DNA of 28,328 bases, from assembly GCA_039190895.1 (NCBI GenBank), contig JBCCXY010000037.1, forward strand, positions 1 to 28,328, given 5' to 3'. A program made the translations under genes and the position numbers. The DNA comes from Ovoidimarina sp039190895. Its GTDB lineage: Bacteria; Pseudomonadota; Alphaproteobacteria; Rhodobacterales; Rhodobacteraceae. Under the pieces are notes generated by a model. That model saw nothing but the letters and a program-made list of their open reading frames with translations. It was not told the DNA's origin and searched no databases. Shown one piece after another: positions 14,899 through 23,594 of this stretch (its first letter is position 1; every line of letters begins with the position of its first letter).

Positions 14899-15695
14899 GC
14901 CTCAACAAGGTCAGAACGCTGTGGTCAGAGGGCAAGCCGGTGCTGCACGGCTGGCTGTCCATCGGCAACCCGTTCACGGCCGAGATCATGGCGGCGCAGG
15001 GGTATGACGCGATCTCCATCGACCTGCAGCATGGCGCACTGGACTATTCGGATGCTCTGCCGATGATCCAGGCGATGCGGGCATCGGGGGTGTCGATTGG
15101 CGCGCGCGTCCCTTGGCTTGATCCGGCGACCATCATGAAAGTGCTTGATGCCGGGGCGCTCAACATCATTTGCCCGATGATCAACTCGGCGGATCAGGCG
15201 GCGGAGTTCGTGAGCTACATACGCTATCCCCCGCGCGGGCAGCGGAGCTTTGGTCCGACACGCGCCAACTTTGCGATGCCGGGCTACGGCCCGCAGATGA
15301 ACGACGAGGTGGTCGCGCTTGCGATGATCGAGACGGCGGAGGGCATGTCGAAACTGGAGGACATCGCCGCAACCCCGGGGTTGGACGGGCTGTATGTCGG
15401 CCCCGCAGACCTGACACTGGGCACGCAGCAGGGACGCCTGGCGCCCGGACTGGATCGCCAGGAACCCGAGATGGTGGAGCTGATACAGCGCATCGCAAAG
15501 GTCTGCGCCGAGAACGACATCAAAGCCTGCCTTCACTGTGGAACACCAGAGTACGCCGCCAAAGCAATCGACTGGGGCTTTGACCTGACAACCGTCTCGG
15601 GCGACAGCCGCGTGCTGGCCAGTGCAGCTGGCGAAAGTGTGAAGCGCTTCCGTGAATTGACCGCCACGCCGAAGACGTCGCCGAACGGGCTCTGA
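14895..15695 (+). CDS. HpcH/HpaI family class II aldolase
   Basis: A 266-residue metal-dependent aldolase of the 2-keto-3-deoxy-rhamnonate / 4-hydroxy-2-oxoheptanedioate aldolase type, which cleaves 2-keto-3-deoxy acids to pyruvate and an aldehyde in the cytoplasm. Visible active-site residues are H46 in DLQHG, R71 in GARVPW, metal ligand E146 in MIETAEG and metal ligand D172 in VGPADLTLG. YPPRGQRSFGP (111-121) is also typical. The gene overlaps the dehydrogenase stop by four bases, so the two are co-translated and probably act on one sugar or polyol route. It ends 16 bases from the convergent gene at 15712, with no obvious terminator between them. Confidence 0.88.
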   Translation: MSLNKVRTLWSEGKPVLHGWLSIGNPFTAEIMAAQGYDAISIDLQHGALDYSDALPMIQAMRASGVSIGARVPWLDPATIMKVLDAGALNIICPMINSADQAAEFVSYIRYPPRGQRSFGPTRANFAMPGYGPQMNDEVVALAMIETAEGMSKLEDIAATPGLDGLYVGPADLTLGTQQGRLAPGLDRQEPEMVELIQRIAKVCAENDIKACLHCGTPEYAAKAIDWGFDLTTVSGDSRVLASAAGESVKRFRELTATPKTSPNGL

Positions 15696-15711
15696 CCCGC
15701 GATGTCGTGGC

Positions 15712-16659
15712 TTATGGCCCTGTCGGTGGCCGAGTGTCGAGGTGAACGGGCAGTCGCGCCTCGGGTTTTCCATCCAGCGAGGCAATAACGCCGTCCTTCA
15801 CGACCATGTACGGCTCAAACCCAAGCCATCCAATCGGCTTGCCGAACTGCACGACCCGCACGCGATCACCCATGCCGAAGGAGGTTTCCGATTTCAGGGT
15901 CTGGCTGTTGGGATGCGTGACTCCGGTTGCCTTGAAGGCACCGTCGACATGGATTTCGACCTTGTCCGCAAGACGAATTCTCGTTCCAGCCACGAGGGTG
16001 ATTGTCTGCAGGGGTGTATCGCGACGCCTGATCTCGTCCAGCACAACCTCGTTTGCAACGGTTGCAATTGCTTTGCTCGGGTGGACTGCGTTGTGAAGGG
16101 TTGCAACGCTTGCGCCCAGATCCGGACAATCGCGAAGCGCCGCCCCCTGATCCGAGAGGCGAAGAACGGACGGCATGTTTCCCAGCCCCAAATCGCCTTT
16201 GGCGGACAGGGCGATGAAACCGGCATCAAAGCCGGGATGCGCGGTGACGACGTGGTCGATTGCGTCCTGGGCGGGGACCCCACGGCGCATGGCATCCAGG
16301 ATCAGATCATTAAGGGCATGGCCATCGTCGGTTGCCACATGGGGAAACCTGTGACCCGTCACCAGCCCGATCCCCGGCGCCGCCGCGACGAATTGGGACA
16401 GGGGAGACGGACGGTTCGGGCCGCTTGAGATCAACGCCGCGAACGGCGCATCAAGGATCTCTTCCGGGGGAAGGTCTGCGAAAAGACCCTGTGTCCCGCC
16501 GGTCTGCGTCTCGGCCCGCACCAGTTTTTGCCCGGTCGTCAGAACGGCGAGGCTGACAAAGCCGCCAATCGCCCCGCGGCCAATCGCCTCGACCGCGCGC
16601 AGGCCGGCCAGGATCCCTGCCCCGGACCAAGGCCCGGTTGCGGCGATCCCTATTGTCAT
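15712..16659 (-). CDS. Uncharacterised 315-residue protein, possibly Ntn-hydrolase-like
   Basis: Last gene of the minus-strand transporter operon; its ATG overlaps the ATPase stop. It has no signal peptide and no membrane segment. I think it belongs to a DUF family found beside peptide-type transporters (possibly DUF6963), but cannot confirm this. It starts MTIGIAATGPWSGAG and contains RGVPAQDAIDHVV, then PGFDAGFIALSAKGDLGLGN. This is laid out like the region KGAAPKAAVQNVI...RASRQLLALDQQGEGAVFSG in the DUF1028 protein at 22910-23566. A remote relationship, and hence an Ntn-hydrolase-type fold, is inferred. The C-terminal third (about 215-300) looks like a separate small beta-rich domain. Its place in the operon suggests cytoplasmic processing of the imported compound. 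Confidence 0.7.
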   Translation of the reverse strand: MTIGIAATGPWSGAGILAGLRAVEAIGRGAIGGFVSLAVLTTGQKLVRAETQTGGTQGLFADLPPEEILDAPFAALISSGPNRPSPLSQFVAAAPGIGLVTGHRFPHVATDDGHALNDLILDAMRRGVPAQDAIDHVVTAHPGFDAGFIALSAKGDLGLGNMPSVLRLSDQGAALRDCPDLGASVATLHNAVHPSKAIATVANEVVLDEIRRRDTPLQTITLVAGTRIRLADKVEIHVDGAFKATGVTHPNSQTLKSETSFGMGDRVRVVQFGKPIGWLGFEPYMVVKDGVIASLDGKPEARLPVHLDTRPPTGP

Positions 16660-18323
16660 GCCGCCACCCAGTGATCGGGTGCGGTCTGAGTCAGGGGCCC
16701 GACCGGGTAATCGCCCTGAAGCACGGGCCGCTTGCCGCGTTTGCGTGTTGGGTCCGGCACCGGCGCGACATCGATCAGCGCGCGGGTGTACGGGTGCTTT
16801 GGCGCGGCAAAGAGCCTGGCGGACGGGCCAAGCTCCAGAATGCGACCGTTCCGCATGACGGCGACCCGATCCGCGATCTGCCGCACAACAGCGAGGTCAT
16901 GCGAGATGAAGAGCATCGTCAGATCCTCGCTTTGTTTCAGGTCGTCCAGAAGATCCAACACCCGCGCCTGGATCGACACGTCCAGCGCCGAGGTCGGCTC
17001 ATCCGCGATCACGACGGTCGGCTGCGCCGCTATGGCACGAGCAATCGCGATCCGCTGACGTTGGCCGCCGGAAAACTCGTGCGGATAGCGCAGCGCCATG
17101 TCGCCGCTTAGGCCGACCTTCTGCAACAGCCTGTCGACGCGGTGCAGACGCTCGGCTTTCGACAGGCTTTCGTGAATGATCATCGGTTCCGCGATGGTGC
17201 GCCCCACAGTCAGCCGTGGATCAAGCGAGGCATAGGGATCCTGAAACACCATCTGAACCGCGCGACGCTGCGCTTGCAAGGCACGCCCCGACAGCTTGGT
17301 CAGATCGGTGCCGTCCAGCAGAATCCGGCCTGAGTCCGCGTCGGTCAGCCGCGCAATGACCCGGCCCAGCGTCGTCTTGCCCGAGCCGCTTTCCCCGACC
17401 AATGCCAACGTCTCCCCCCGCCGCACATCGAGGGACACGTTGTCCAGCGCCCGTTGCCCGTCATCGCGCCGCAACAGCGTGCCACGGGACCTGAACGTCT
17501 TGGTGATGTCGCGCGCCTGCAGAAGCGTGTCCGAGGCAACCTCGGCCCGGCTGGCCGCGTCGTCAATCCGCGGAACGGCGTCAAGCAGCGTCCGTGTAAA
17601 AGGCGCCTTGGGCGCCGCGAAGACCGTTTCTGTCGGGCCGAACTCTTCCGCCTGACCGGACTTCATCACAAGGACATGGTCTGCCATTTCGGCTACGACG
17701 CCCATGTCGTGGGTGATCAAGATCAGGCCGATCCGCGTCTCTGTCACGATCTCACGCAGAAGATCCAGGATCTGGGCCTGAACGGTGACGTCCAGCGCGG
17801 TTGTCGGTTCATCGGCGATCAGGACCCTGGGGCCGAGTAACATCATCATGGCAATGACAACGCGCTGACGCATGCCCCCGGACAACTCGTGCGGGTATTG
17901 CCGCATCCGCGCCTCAGGCTGGGGAATCCCGACGCGGTCCAGCATGGCGACAGCACGCCCGCGGGCGTCGTCGGTGTCGCAAAGACCGTGACTTTCCAGG
18001 GCTTCGGTCAATTGCAACCCGATGGTCAACACGGGGGTCAGGGCCGTCATGGGTTCCTGAAAGATCAGGCCAATGCCCGTGCCTCGCGGAGGCTCTGCGC
18101 CCGGCGCAAGCAGATCCTGGCCGTCGAACATCGCGACACCCCTGGCCGTAGCCTTGGGCGGCAGCAAACCCATCAGCGCCTTCGCCGTCATGCTTTTGCC
18201 AGAGCCGCTTTCGCCAACAATCGACAGCACCTGTCCCGGGGCGAGGTCGAAACTTATCCCTTCCACGAGGGTTTTGGTCCCAAGGGACACGGACAGGTCT
18301 TTGACCGAGAGCAGCGCACTCAT
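16656..18323 (-). CDS. Fused double ATPase of a peptide-type ABC importer (DppD-DppF-like)
   Basis: A 555-residue cytoplasmic protein with two complete ATP-binding domains in tandem, equal to DppD and DppF joined, as in GsiA-type transporters. Domain 1 has Walker A GESGSGKS (37-44), LSGGM (147-151) and LIADEP (168-173). Domain 2 has GESGSGKT (310-317), FSGGQ (417-421) and VIADEP (438-443). Each domain ends in the oligopeptide-type PFTR/PYTR region (241-244, 511-514). ATG 18323 overlaps the upstream permease stop (ATGA); an earlier start would overlap the permease by 150 bases. It energises import by the two permeases at 18320-20106. Confidence 0.92.
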   Translation of the reverse strand: MSALLSVKDLSVSLGTKTLVEGISFDLAPGQVLSIVGESGSGKSMTAKALMGLLPPKATARGVAMFDGQDLLAPGAEPPRGTGIGLIFQEPMTALTPVLTIGLQLTEALESHGLCDTDDARGRAVAMLDRVGIPQPEARMRQYPHELSGGMRQRVVIAMMMLLGPRVLIADEPTTALDVTVQAQILDLLREIVTETRIGLILITHDMGVVAEMADHVLVMKSGQAEEFGPTETVFAAPKAPFTRTLLDAVPRIDDAASRAEVASDTLLQARDITKTFRSRGTLLRRDDGQRALDNVSLDVRRGETLALVGESGSGKTTLGRVIARLTDADSGRILLDGTDLTKLSGRALQAQRRAVQMVFQDPYASLDPRLTVGRTIAEPMIIHESLSKAERLHRVDRLLQKVGLSGDMALRYPHEFSGGQRQRIAIARAIAAQPTVVIADEPTSALDVSIQARVLDLLDDLKQSEDLTMLFISHDLAVVRQIADRVAVMRNGRILELGPSARLFAAPKHPYTRALIDVAPVPDPTRKRGKRPVLQGDYPVGPLTQTAPDHWVAA

Positions 18324-19186
18324 TTGCGTTCCACCGGGTCGAGGCTTGTCCGCAAGCCATCGCCCAGAAGGTTGAAGCCCAGCACCGTTACGGCAATCGC
18401 AATGCCGGGGATCGTCATCAGCCAAGGCGCCCGATTGATGTAATCGCGCGACCCCGCAAGCATATAGCCCCATTCGGACGTGGGCGGCTGCGCCCCCAAA
18501 CCGAGGAAGCTGAGGCCCGCTGCCGCCAGAATGGCGGTTGAGACGCCAAGTGTCGCCACAACGATCATCGTCGGCAGGACATTCGGCAACAGGTGTACAA
18601 GGACGAGGCGCGCAGGCCCGGCCCCTGCGGCGATGCTTGCCTCAAAGTACGGTTTCGATGTCTCGACCAATGCGGCGGCATAGCAGGTTCGCGCGTAGAA
18701 CGGGATGCCCGCGACCCCGACGGCGATGACGGCGTTTTGCAGGCTGGGCCCGAGGACCGCGACGAAGCTGAGGGCGATTAGGGTCTCCGTGAACGAAAAC
18801 AAGACGTCCGTGCTGCGCATCAGGATCGCCTCGATCCATCCGCGTCGGAAAGCGGCGATCATACCGACAGCCATCCCGATGGTCAGGGACATGCCCACCG
18901 CGACGGCCCCGATCAGAAGCGTAATCCGGCTTCCGAAGAGAATGCGCGAAAACATGTCACGACCGAACTCGTCGGTTCCCAACGGATGATCTCGACCCGG
19001 CGGCAAGAACCGGGCCCCCGCGCCCATCTTGTTTGGGTCATATGGGGCGAGTGCCTCGGCAAAGACCGCGCAGAGGATCAGCAGCAGGACGATGACGAGA
19101 CCGATGGCACCGCTGGGGGAGGCGAGAAGGCGGCGCAAAAAACCGCGAGGTGCGGCCGATACATGCGTGTCGGTGGCCGCGCTCAT
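18320..19186 (-). CDS. Peptide-type ABC importer permease (DppC-like)
   Basis: A 288-residue inner-membrane permease. The first membrane segment (about 24-45) is followed by the extracytoplasmic DHPLGTDEFGRDMFSR (66-81), a hallmark of DppC/OppC proteins, and then five further membrane segments. The ATPase-contacting loop ASIAAGAGPARLVLVHLLPN (183-202) is present. Its ATG overlaps the stop of the DppB-like gene and its stop overlaps the ATPase start, so three genes are chained by ATGA overlaps. Confidence 0.92.
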   Translation of the reverse strand: MSAATDTHVSAAPRGFLRRLLASPSGAIGLVIVLLLILCAVFAEALAPYDPNKMGAGARFLPPGRDHPLGTDEFGRDMFSRILFGSRITLLIGAVAVGMSLTIGMAVGMIAAFRRGWIEAILMRSTDVLFSFTETLIALSFVAVLGPSLQNAVIAVGVAGIPFYARTCYAAALVETSKPYFEASIAAGAGPARLVLVHLLPNVLPTMIVVATLGVSTAILAAAGLSFLGLGAQPPTSEWGYMLAGSRDYINRAPWLMTIPGIAIAVTVLGFNLLGDGLRTSLDPVERK

Positions 19187-20106
19187 GATCGCCTGATCCG
19201 TGGATCAAGCACGGCGTAAAGCGCGTCGATGGCAATGGCGACAACAACCACGACGACCGAGAACGTCAGGATAAAGCCCTGAATGATCGGGTAATCCCGC
19301 TGAAAAATCGCCTCGACCGCCATGCGCCCGACGCCGTTCCACGAAAAGATGTTCTCGACCACGATGGCCCCGCCCATCATGAACGCGAATTGCAGCCCCA
19401 TCATTGTGACGACGGGCAGAAGGCCTGCCCGCAGGACGTGACGCCGCAGCACCAAAGCCTTGGGCAACCCTTTTGCAAAGGCCGTCTGCACATAGTCCTG
19501 GCTCATGACGTCAATCATCGACGACCGCGTGAGTCGCGCAAAGATCGCCGCGTTTGACAGGCCAAGGGTCAGCGCCGGCAGGATCAGGTTCAGCCAGCCG
19601 TTGCCGCTGACAGGCAGCCACCCAAGCTCTAGCGCGAAGAAGAACAGCAGCATCAGGCCAAGCCAGAAATGCGGCATCGAAATCCCGGCGATTGCCACCA
19701 TCATCAACGCGATGTCGGCGAAGCTCCCCTCTCGGTAGGCCGCGAGGAACCCGATGGGAACGCCGATCAGAATGGCGATGAACATTGCGGTGCAGGCCAG
19801 CAGCAGGGTGTTGGGAAGGCGCTGCATGATCACCTCCAACACGGGCTGGCCGCCGCGGATCGTGTTGCCCAGATCGCCTTGTAGCAGCCGCTCGATATAC
19901 AGTGCGTATTGCACCGGGATGGGGCGATCGAGGCCGAGGGATCGGCGCACGTCTTCGATCTGCTCGGGGGTCGTACCCTGGCTTTGGGCGTACATGATCT
20001 GCACCGGGTCGCCCGGCACTGCGTGGATCAACAGCGTCACCAGAATTGTGGTGATCCAGATGGTAAGGGCCCCCATGGCAAGCCGGGTGCCCAGAAATCG
20101 CCACAT
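19183..20106 (-). CDS. Peptide-type ABC importer permease (DppB-like)
   Basis: A 307-residue inner-membrane permease with the DppB/OppB layout: an N-terminal membrane segment, then the extracytoplasmic region with HAVPGDPVQIMY and GLDRPIPVQYALYIERLLQGDLG, then five more membrane segments. The coupling loop is QTAFAKGLPKALVLRRHVLRAG. AAGGCGGA lies upstream of ATG 20106. A hairpin with a T tract separates it from the binding-protein gene upstream, so it is probably made at a lower level than the binding protein. Confidence 0.92.
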   Translation of the reverse strand: MWRFLGTRLAMGALTIWITTILVTLLIHAVPGDPVQIMYAQSQGTTPEQIEDVRRSLGLDRPIPVQYALYIERLLQGDLGNTIRGGQPVLEVIMQRLPNTLLLACTAMFIAILIGVPIGFLAAYREGSFADIALMMVAIAGISMPHFWLGLMLLFFFALELGWLPVSGNGWLNLILPALTLGLSNAAIFARLTRSSMIDVMSQDYVQTAFAKGLPKALVLRRHVLRAGLLPVVTMMGLQFAFMMGGAIVVENIFSWNGVGRMAVEAIFQRDYPIIQGFILTFSVVVVVVAIAIDALYAVLDPRIRRS

Positions 20107-20120
20107 GCGATCCGCCTTTC

Positions 20121-20158
20121 AAAAAGCCCGGCCCGGCGCCCTTGGCCCCGGGCCGGGC
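20121..20158 (-). terminator. Hairpin plus T tract between binding protein and permease genes
   Basis: Read on the minus strand, a perfect 11-bp GC stem (20148-20158 with 20126-20136) is followed directly by five T (20121-20125). This has the form of an intrinsic terminator. Within an operon it probably ends part of the transcripts after the binding-protein gene, which keeps that protein in excess over the membrane parts. Confidence 0.75.
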
Positions 20159-20164
20159 AGGTCC

Positions 20165-21706
20165 TTATCCGCCCAGCTTCACATCCGAGAAGTTGGGATA
20201 AACAAACGGCGCGACAAAGAAGCCTTCGACTTCGGGCCGGACCGCAAAGACCCACTCCCACCCCGGCGTGTAGAGCGGCACATGAATGGCGTTCTCCAAA
20301 AGGTACTTGAAGACCTCCTGAACCTTCGCCTTGCGCGCATCGGGATCCGTCAGAACCCGAGTCTCGGCCAGCATTTCGTCCAGCTCGGGCGAGGTATAGC
20401 CGCGATACGCACCGGGCGTGTGCCACAGGGCGTGGAGGATGTCCGGATCGTACCAGGACCACGTCATCATATCCATGGACCCGGTGGTGCCTTCGGTGTT
20501 CTCATTCTCTTGCCGCACGCGGGCGTTGAGCGATCCGATATCCATGATTTCGATGCTCGCCTTGATCCCGACTTCGGCCAGTTGGGCCTGAAAGACTTCG
20601 CCCAGCTTCTGGCGATTGCCACCGGTCCAGACAAGCAGCGCGGTCTCTAACGGGTTGTCCATGCTATAGCCAAGCTCGGCGAGCAATTCCTTTGCCTTTT
20701 CAGGATCGTATGCCGGACGATACTGCGCACAGAAGTCCTGATCGTTCCCAAAGACGCCACGCGACACCGGGCAGTTTTCCTGAATGGAGAGGTCTCCGTA
20801 GATCAGACTGATTGCCGTCGCTGCATCCGTTGCGTGCGCGACGGCACGGCGGGCGCGGACATCGTTGAATGGCGGGCGATGAACGGCGAATTCCCAAAAG
20901 ACGTTCTGACCGGTGTTCTCTGCCACGATGATCGACAATTCCCCTTCGTCCATGATCATCGGAACGTCATCAAACGGCGGCTCGGCTATGTGGACTTCAC
21001 CGGTCTTGAGCGCGGCAAGACGGGCTTGCGGCTCGGGCACGACAGTAATAATCAGGCCATCTTCATGCGGCGCCCCGGGGTTTTCGGCCAGCTTGCCGAA
21101 GTTCTGATAATCCGGGTTCTTTTCCAGAACGATCCGGTCGCCTTTCGTCCAGGACACCAGCTTCCAAGGGCCCGAGCCGATGGCGGTTGTCGTCCCGAAC
21201 CCATCGCCGTTGCTATCGCAAATGATCGACGAAAAGCTGTCGGCGAGGAACGGGATCAGCGCGACAAACGGGGTTTCCAGCGTCAACTTGATGGTCAGCG
21301 GATCGATGACCTCGGCCGCCGTGATCGGACCCCAACTGCCCTTTGTCAGGCTTGGTGCCTCTTCGTTGAAGGCCGTGTCGATGGTGTACTTGACGTCGTT
21401 CGCGTCCAGCGGCGTGCCATCGTGGCAGACGACACCGTCTTGCAGGCTGAAGGTATATTCCGTGCCGTCTTCGTTGGACTCCCACGACTTCGCGAAATGC
21501 GGCACGGGCAGGCCGTCAGCGTCCGTTGCCAACAGAGTGTCGTAAAGCAAGCTCCAGACCTGCAACGACAACGTGCTTGTTGCGCGATGCGGATCGAGTG
21601 AATCAATGTCGCCGTAGCGGGCCCAGACGATGTCGTCTGCGGCTGCCGAACTCGCCAGACCGACGACGATCGCTGCAGCGCGGATTGCGGGTTTCAATAG
21701 AGTCAT
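20165..21706 (-). CDS. Peptide-type (family 5) ABC transporter substrate-binding protein
   Basis: A 513-residue periplasmic binding protein of the SBP_bac_5 / DppA family. A signal peptide is evident (MTLLKP, hydrophobic 8-19, cleavage near SSAAA at 19-23). The mature protein opens with IVWARYGDIDSLDPHRATS, the usual family start. LVSWTKGDRIVLEKNPDY and the C-terminal YTPGWEWVFAVRPEVEGF are also typical. ATG 21706 has GAGAGGA upstream; an earlier start would add 35 residues ahead of the signal. Ligands of this family include oligopeptides, opines, nickel and glycosides, so the substrate cannot be fixed from sequence. The first gene of the transporter part of the operon, about 264 bases after the RpiR-type gene. 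Confidence 0.92.
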   Translation of the reverse strand: MTLLKPAIRAAAIVVGLASSAAADDIVWARYGDIDSLDPHRATSTLSLQVWSLLYDTLLATDADGLPVPHFAKSWESNEDGTEYTFSLQDGVVCHDGTPLDANDVKYTIDTAFNEEAPSLTKGSWGPITAAEVIDPLTIKLTLETPFVALIPFLADSFSSIICDSNGDGFGTTTAIGSGPWKLVSWTKGDRIVLEKNPDYQNFGKLAENPGAPHEDGLIITVVPEPQARLAALKTGEVHIAEPPFDDVPMIMDEGELSIIVAENTGQNVFWEFAVHRPPFNDVRARRAVAHATDAATAISLIYGDLSIQENCPVSRGVFGNDQDFCAQYRPAYDPEKAKELLAELGYSMDNPLETALLVWTGGNRQKLGEVFQAQLAEVGIKASIEIMDIGSLNARVRQENENTEGTTGSMDMMTWSWYDPDILHALWHTPGAYRGYTSPELDEMLAETRVLTDPDARKAKVQEVFKYLLENAIHVPLYTPGWEWVFAVRPEVEGFFVAPFVYPNFSDVKLGG

Positions 21707-21936
21707 TTTGGTCCTCTCTGTTCGAGCTTCGACCGCGCGGCGACCGGAACAGACCTGGCGCCTCACTGTCGGCAAAGCGTCCCCCGCGCCTGAATCGAGC
21801 TCAGACGACACGCCAATTCGTTCTGGGTTTTTTGATGGGCGACACCCCGCAGAGAAGCGTAGGGGCTCCGACAGGACCGGTCAAAAAGAACGCATAAATG
21901 ACGTTTCTTTTTTCAGTTTTGACGCATTTTGCGGTG

Positions 21937-21951
21937 TTTCCACGGTGGAAA
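21937..21951. promoter_or_regulatory. 15-bp palindrome upstream of the binding-protein gene
   Basis: TTTCCAC-G-GTGGAAA is a perfect 7-bp inverted repeat around one base. It lies 230 bases upstream of the binding-protein start, just after the RpiR-type gene. It could be an operator for the transporter promoter. It differs from the inverted repeat at 22841-22876. Nothing else recognisable lies in the 264-bp gap. Confidence 0.35.
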
Positions 21952-21970
21952 ACCAAGCATTTGACGCCAA

Positions 21971-22837
21971 CTAACCCGCGTCGCCCCAATCGCTGTGGAT
22001 GCTGTCGATGTACCGCAATCGGTCCACGGCTCGCTGTCCCAGGCGATCCGCAACTGCCATGCAAAGGTATGTGATCACCGACACCGGGGATGCGAGGGAG
22101 TCAAAGTACGTCAGACCACTGGTTCGGCAGCGCAGAGTCACATCCGCCAGCTCGGGACCGGCGGATGTCGCCAGATCGGTGATCGATATCGTCCTGGCCT
22201 CGGCCAGGCGCGCTGTTTGCAGAATGGACCGCAGGGTGCGTGTGCGCCGACCGATGGCCAAGGCAAGAACAGAGTCAGATGGGCGGATGGACGCGAACTC
22301 TTCCGGCACCGAAAAACCGCCCAACGGGATCATGCGGATGTCCGGCTTTACCTTGATCAACTGGGCGCGCGCGAAATGCGCCAGAGGATAGTTGTCGCCA
22401 AAGCCAACCACCCAGATCTTTTCGGCGCGGGACAGATTGGTCACCGCAGTCTTGAGGTCATCGCTACGGATCGCTTCTATCGTTCTGATCAGGTTCTGAA
22501 CGTCGGACGCCAGATGGTCGGCCAGGTCACGACGACCGCTGAGATTCGGGATCGGTTCGGAGTAAACGCGCTTCTTGTATTGGCTGTCGTCGCGGACAAC
22601 GCGCGCCATGCGCTGCGCCGTTTTGAAGCTGGGAAACCCAAGCCGCTTGAAGAACCGCGCGGTCGTGGCCTTCGAAACCTGGGCCTGGGTCGAGATCTCG
22701 GCCGCCGTGTGCAGAACAAGGCTATCCGGATTTTCGAGGAAGTGATCCGCGAGAAGGCGCTCGGATCTGGTCAGATCGTCGAAGCATTCAAGGATCCGCT
22801 CGGACAGTCGTGCCGTTCTCTCGCCTGTGGTTCTCAT
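21971..22837 (-). CDS. MurR/RpiR family transcriptional regulator
   Basis: A 288-residue DNA-binding regulator. The N-terminal RpiR-type helix-turn-helix covers about 10-85: LTRSERLLADHFLENPDSLVLHTAAEISTQAQVSKATTARFFKRLG shows the typical layout. The C-terminal SIS domain (about 125-265), with VVGFGDNYPLAHFARAQL and later VLALAIGRR, normally binds a phosphorylated sugar or related effector. It is upstream of, and on the same strand as, the peptide-type importer, and divergent from the DUF1028 gene. It therefore most likely controls both and itself. The 72-bp divergent gap carries a long inverted repeat suitable as its binding site. Start ATG 22837; ribosome-binding site weak. Confidence 0.88.
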   Translation of the reverse strand: MRTTGERTARLSERILECFDDLTRSERLLADHFLENPDSLVLHTAAEISTQAQVSKATTARFFKRLGFPSFKTAQRMARVVRDDSQYKKRVYSEPIPNLSGRRDLADHLASDVQNLIRTIEAIRSDDLKTAVTNLSRAEKIWVVGFGDNYPLAHFARAQLIKVKPDIRMIPLGGFSVPEEFASIRPSDSVLALAIGRRTRTLRSILQTARLAEARTISITDLATSAGPELADVTLRCRTSGLTYFDSLASPVSVITYLCMAVADRLGQRAVDRLRYIDSIHSDWGDAG

Positions 22838-22840
22838 GTT

Positions 22841-22876
22841 TGACTACTTTTGGCAGATGGTGAAACAAAGTAGTCA
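22841..22876. promoter_or_regulatory. 10-bp inverted repeat, candidate RpiR operator
   Basis: TGACTACTTT (22841-22850) and AAAGTAGTCA (22867-22876) are perfectly complementary, separated by 16 bases. They fill half of the 72-bp gap between the divergent regulator and DUF1028 genes. The left arm begins three bases before the regulator start, fitting autoregulation. Confidence 0.6.
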
Positions 22877-22909
22877 CCTTGGCGGTGCAATGGCAAAGGA
22901 AACTGCAAC

Positions 22910-23566
22910 ATGACGTTCTCGCTTCTCGCGCGCGATCCCGACAGCGGGGCACTTGGCGGTGCTGCGGCGACCGGCAACTTGTGTGTAGGTGCATGGGTGT
23001 TGCGAGGGAAAGCCGGCGTGGGCATCTCTGCCAGTCAGGGACACCACCCAAGCACGCTTTGGGGTGAGGCCGTCCTTGAAGAAATTGCCAAAGGTGCCGC
23101 GCCGAAGGCAGCGGTTCAAAACGTCATCGATCCCGATAACGGGCGGGCATCGCGGCAGCTTCTTGCGCTGGATCAACAGGGAGAGGGCGCAGTCTTCTCG
23201 GGGGATCACAACGTTCCCAGCGTTTCAGACTTCGTGAGCCAGGGGATCTGTGCTGGCGGGAATGTGTTGTCTTGTCCGATGGTCGCGGACGCCATGGTTG
23301 GGGGATATCGTGCCTCTCGCGGAACGTTCGTTCGCAGACTGCTAGCTGGGCTGGTGTCCGGTGCGAGCGATGGGGGTGACGCCCGCGGCCTGATGTCTGC
23401 CGCGATCCTGATCGTTGCCAAAGATCATCCCCCGATCGATCTTCGGGTCGATTACGCGCAGGATCCATTGGCTGACCTTTCGGACTTGGTGAACCGCATT
23501 GAGGCGGCAGACTACGCACGCTGGATGCGGTCTTTGCCAACCGTTTTGGCCCCCTTCCCAGTGTGA
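22910..23566 (+). CDS. DUF1028 family protein
   Basis: A 218-residue protein that opens MTFSLLARDPDSGALGGAAATGN, the characteristic DUF1028 start, and continues with GKAGVGISASQGHHPSTLW and ALDQQGEGAVFSGDHN. DUF1028 proteins have a predicted Ntn-hydrolase-type fold and are often encoded with peptide-type ABC transporters, but their reaction is not established to my knowledge. No signal peptide is visible, so it probably acts in the cytoplasm. AAGGAAA precedes ATG 22910. It is divergent from the RpiR-type gene and so likely co-regulated with the importer operon. Confidence 0.88.
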   Translation: MTFSLLARDPDSGALGGAAATGNLCVGAWVLRGKAGVGISASQGHHPSTLWGEAVLEEIAKGAAPKAAVQNVIDPDNGRASRQLLALDQQGEGAVFSGDHNVPSVSDFVSQGICAGGNVLSCPMVADAMVGGYRASRGTFVRRLLAGLVSGASDGGDARGLMSAAILIVAKDHPPIDLRVDYAQDPLADLSDLVNRIEAADYARWMRSLPTVLAPFPV

Positions 23567-23594
23567 TCTCAAGAAGCCCCAGAGAGGGTTACTC

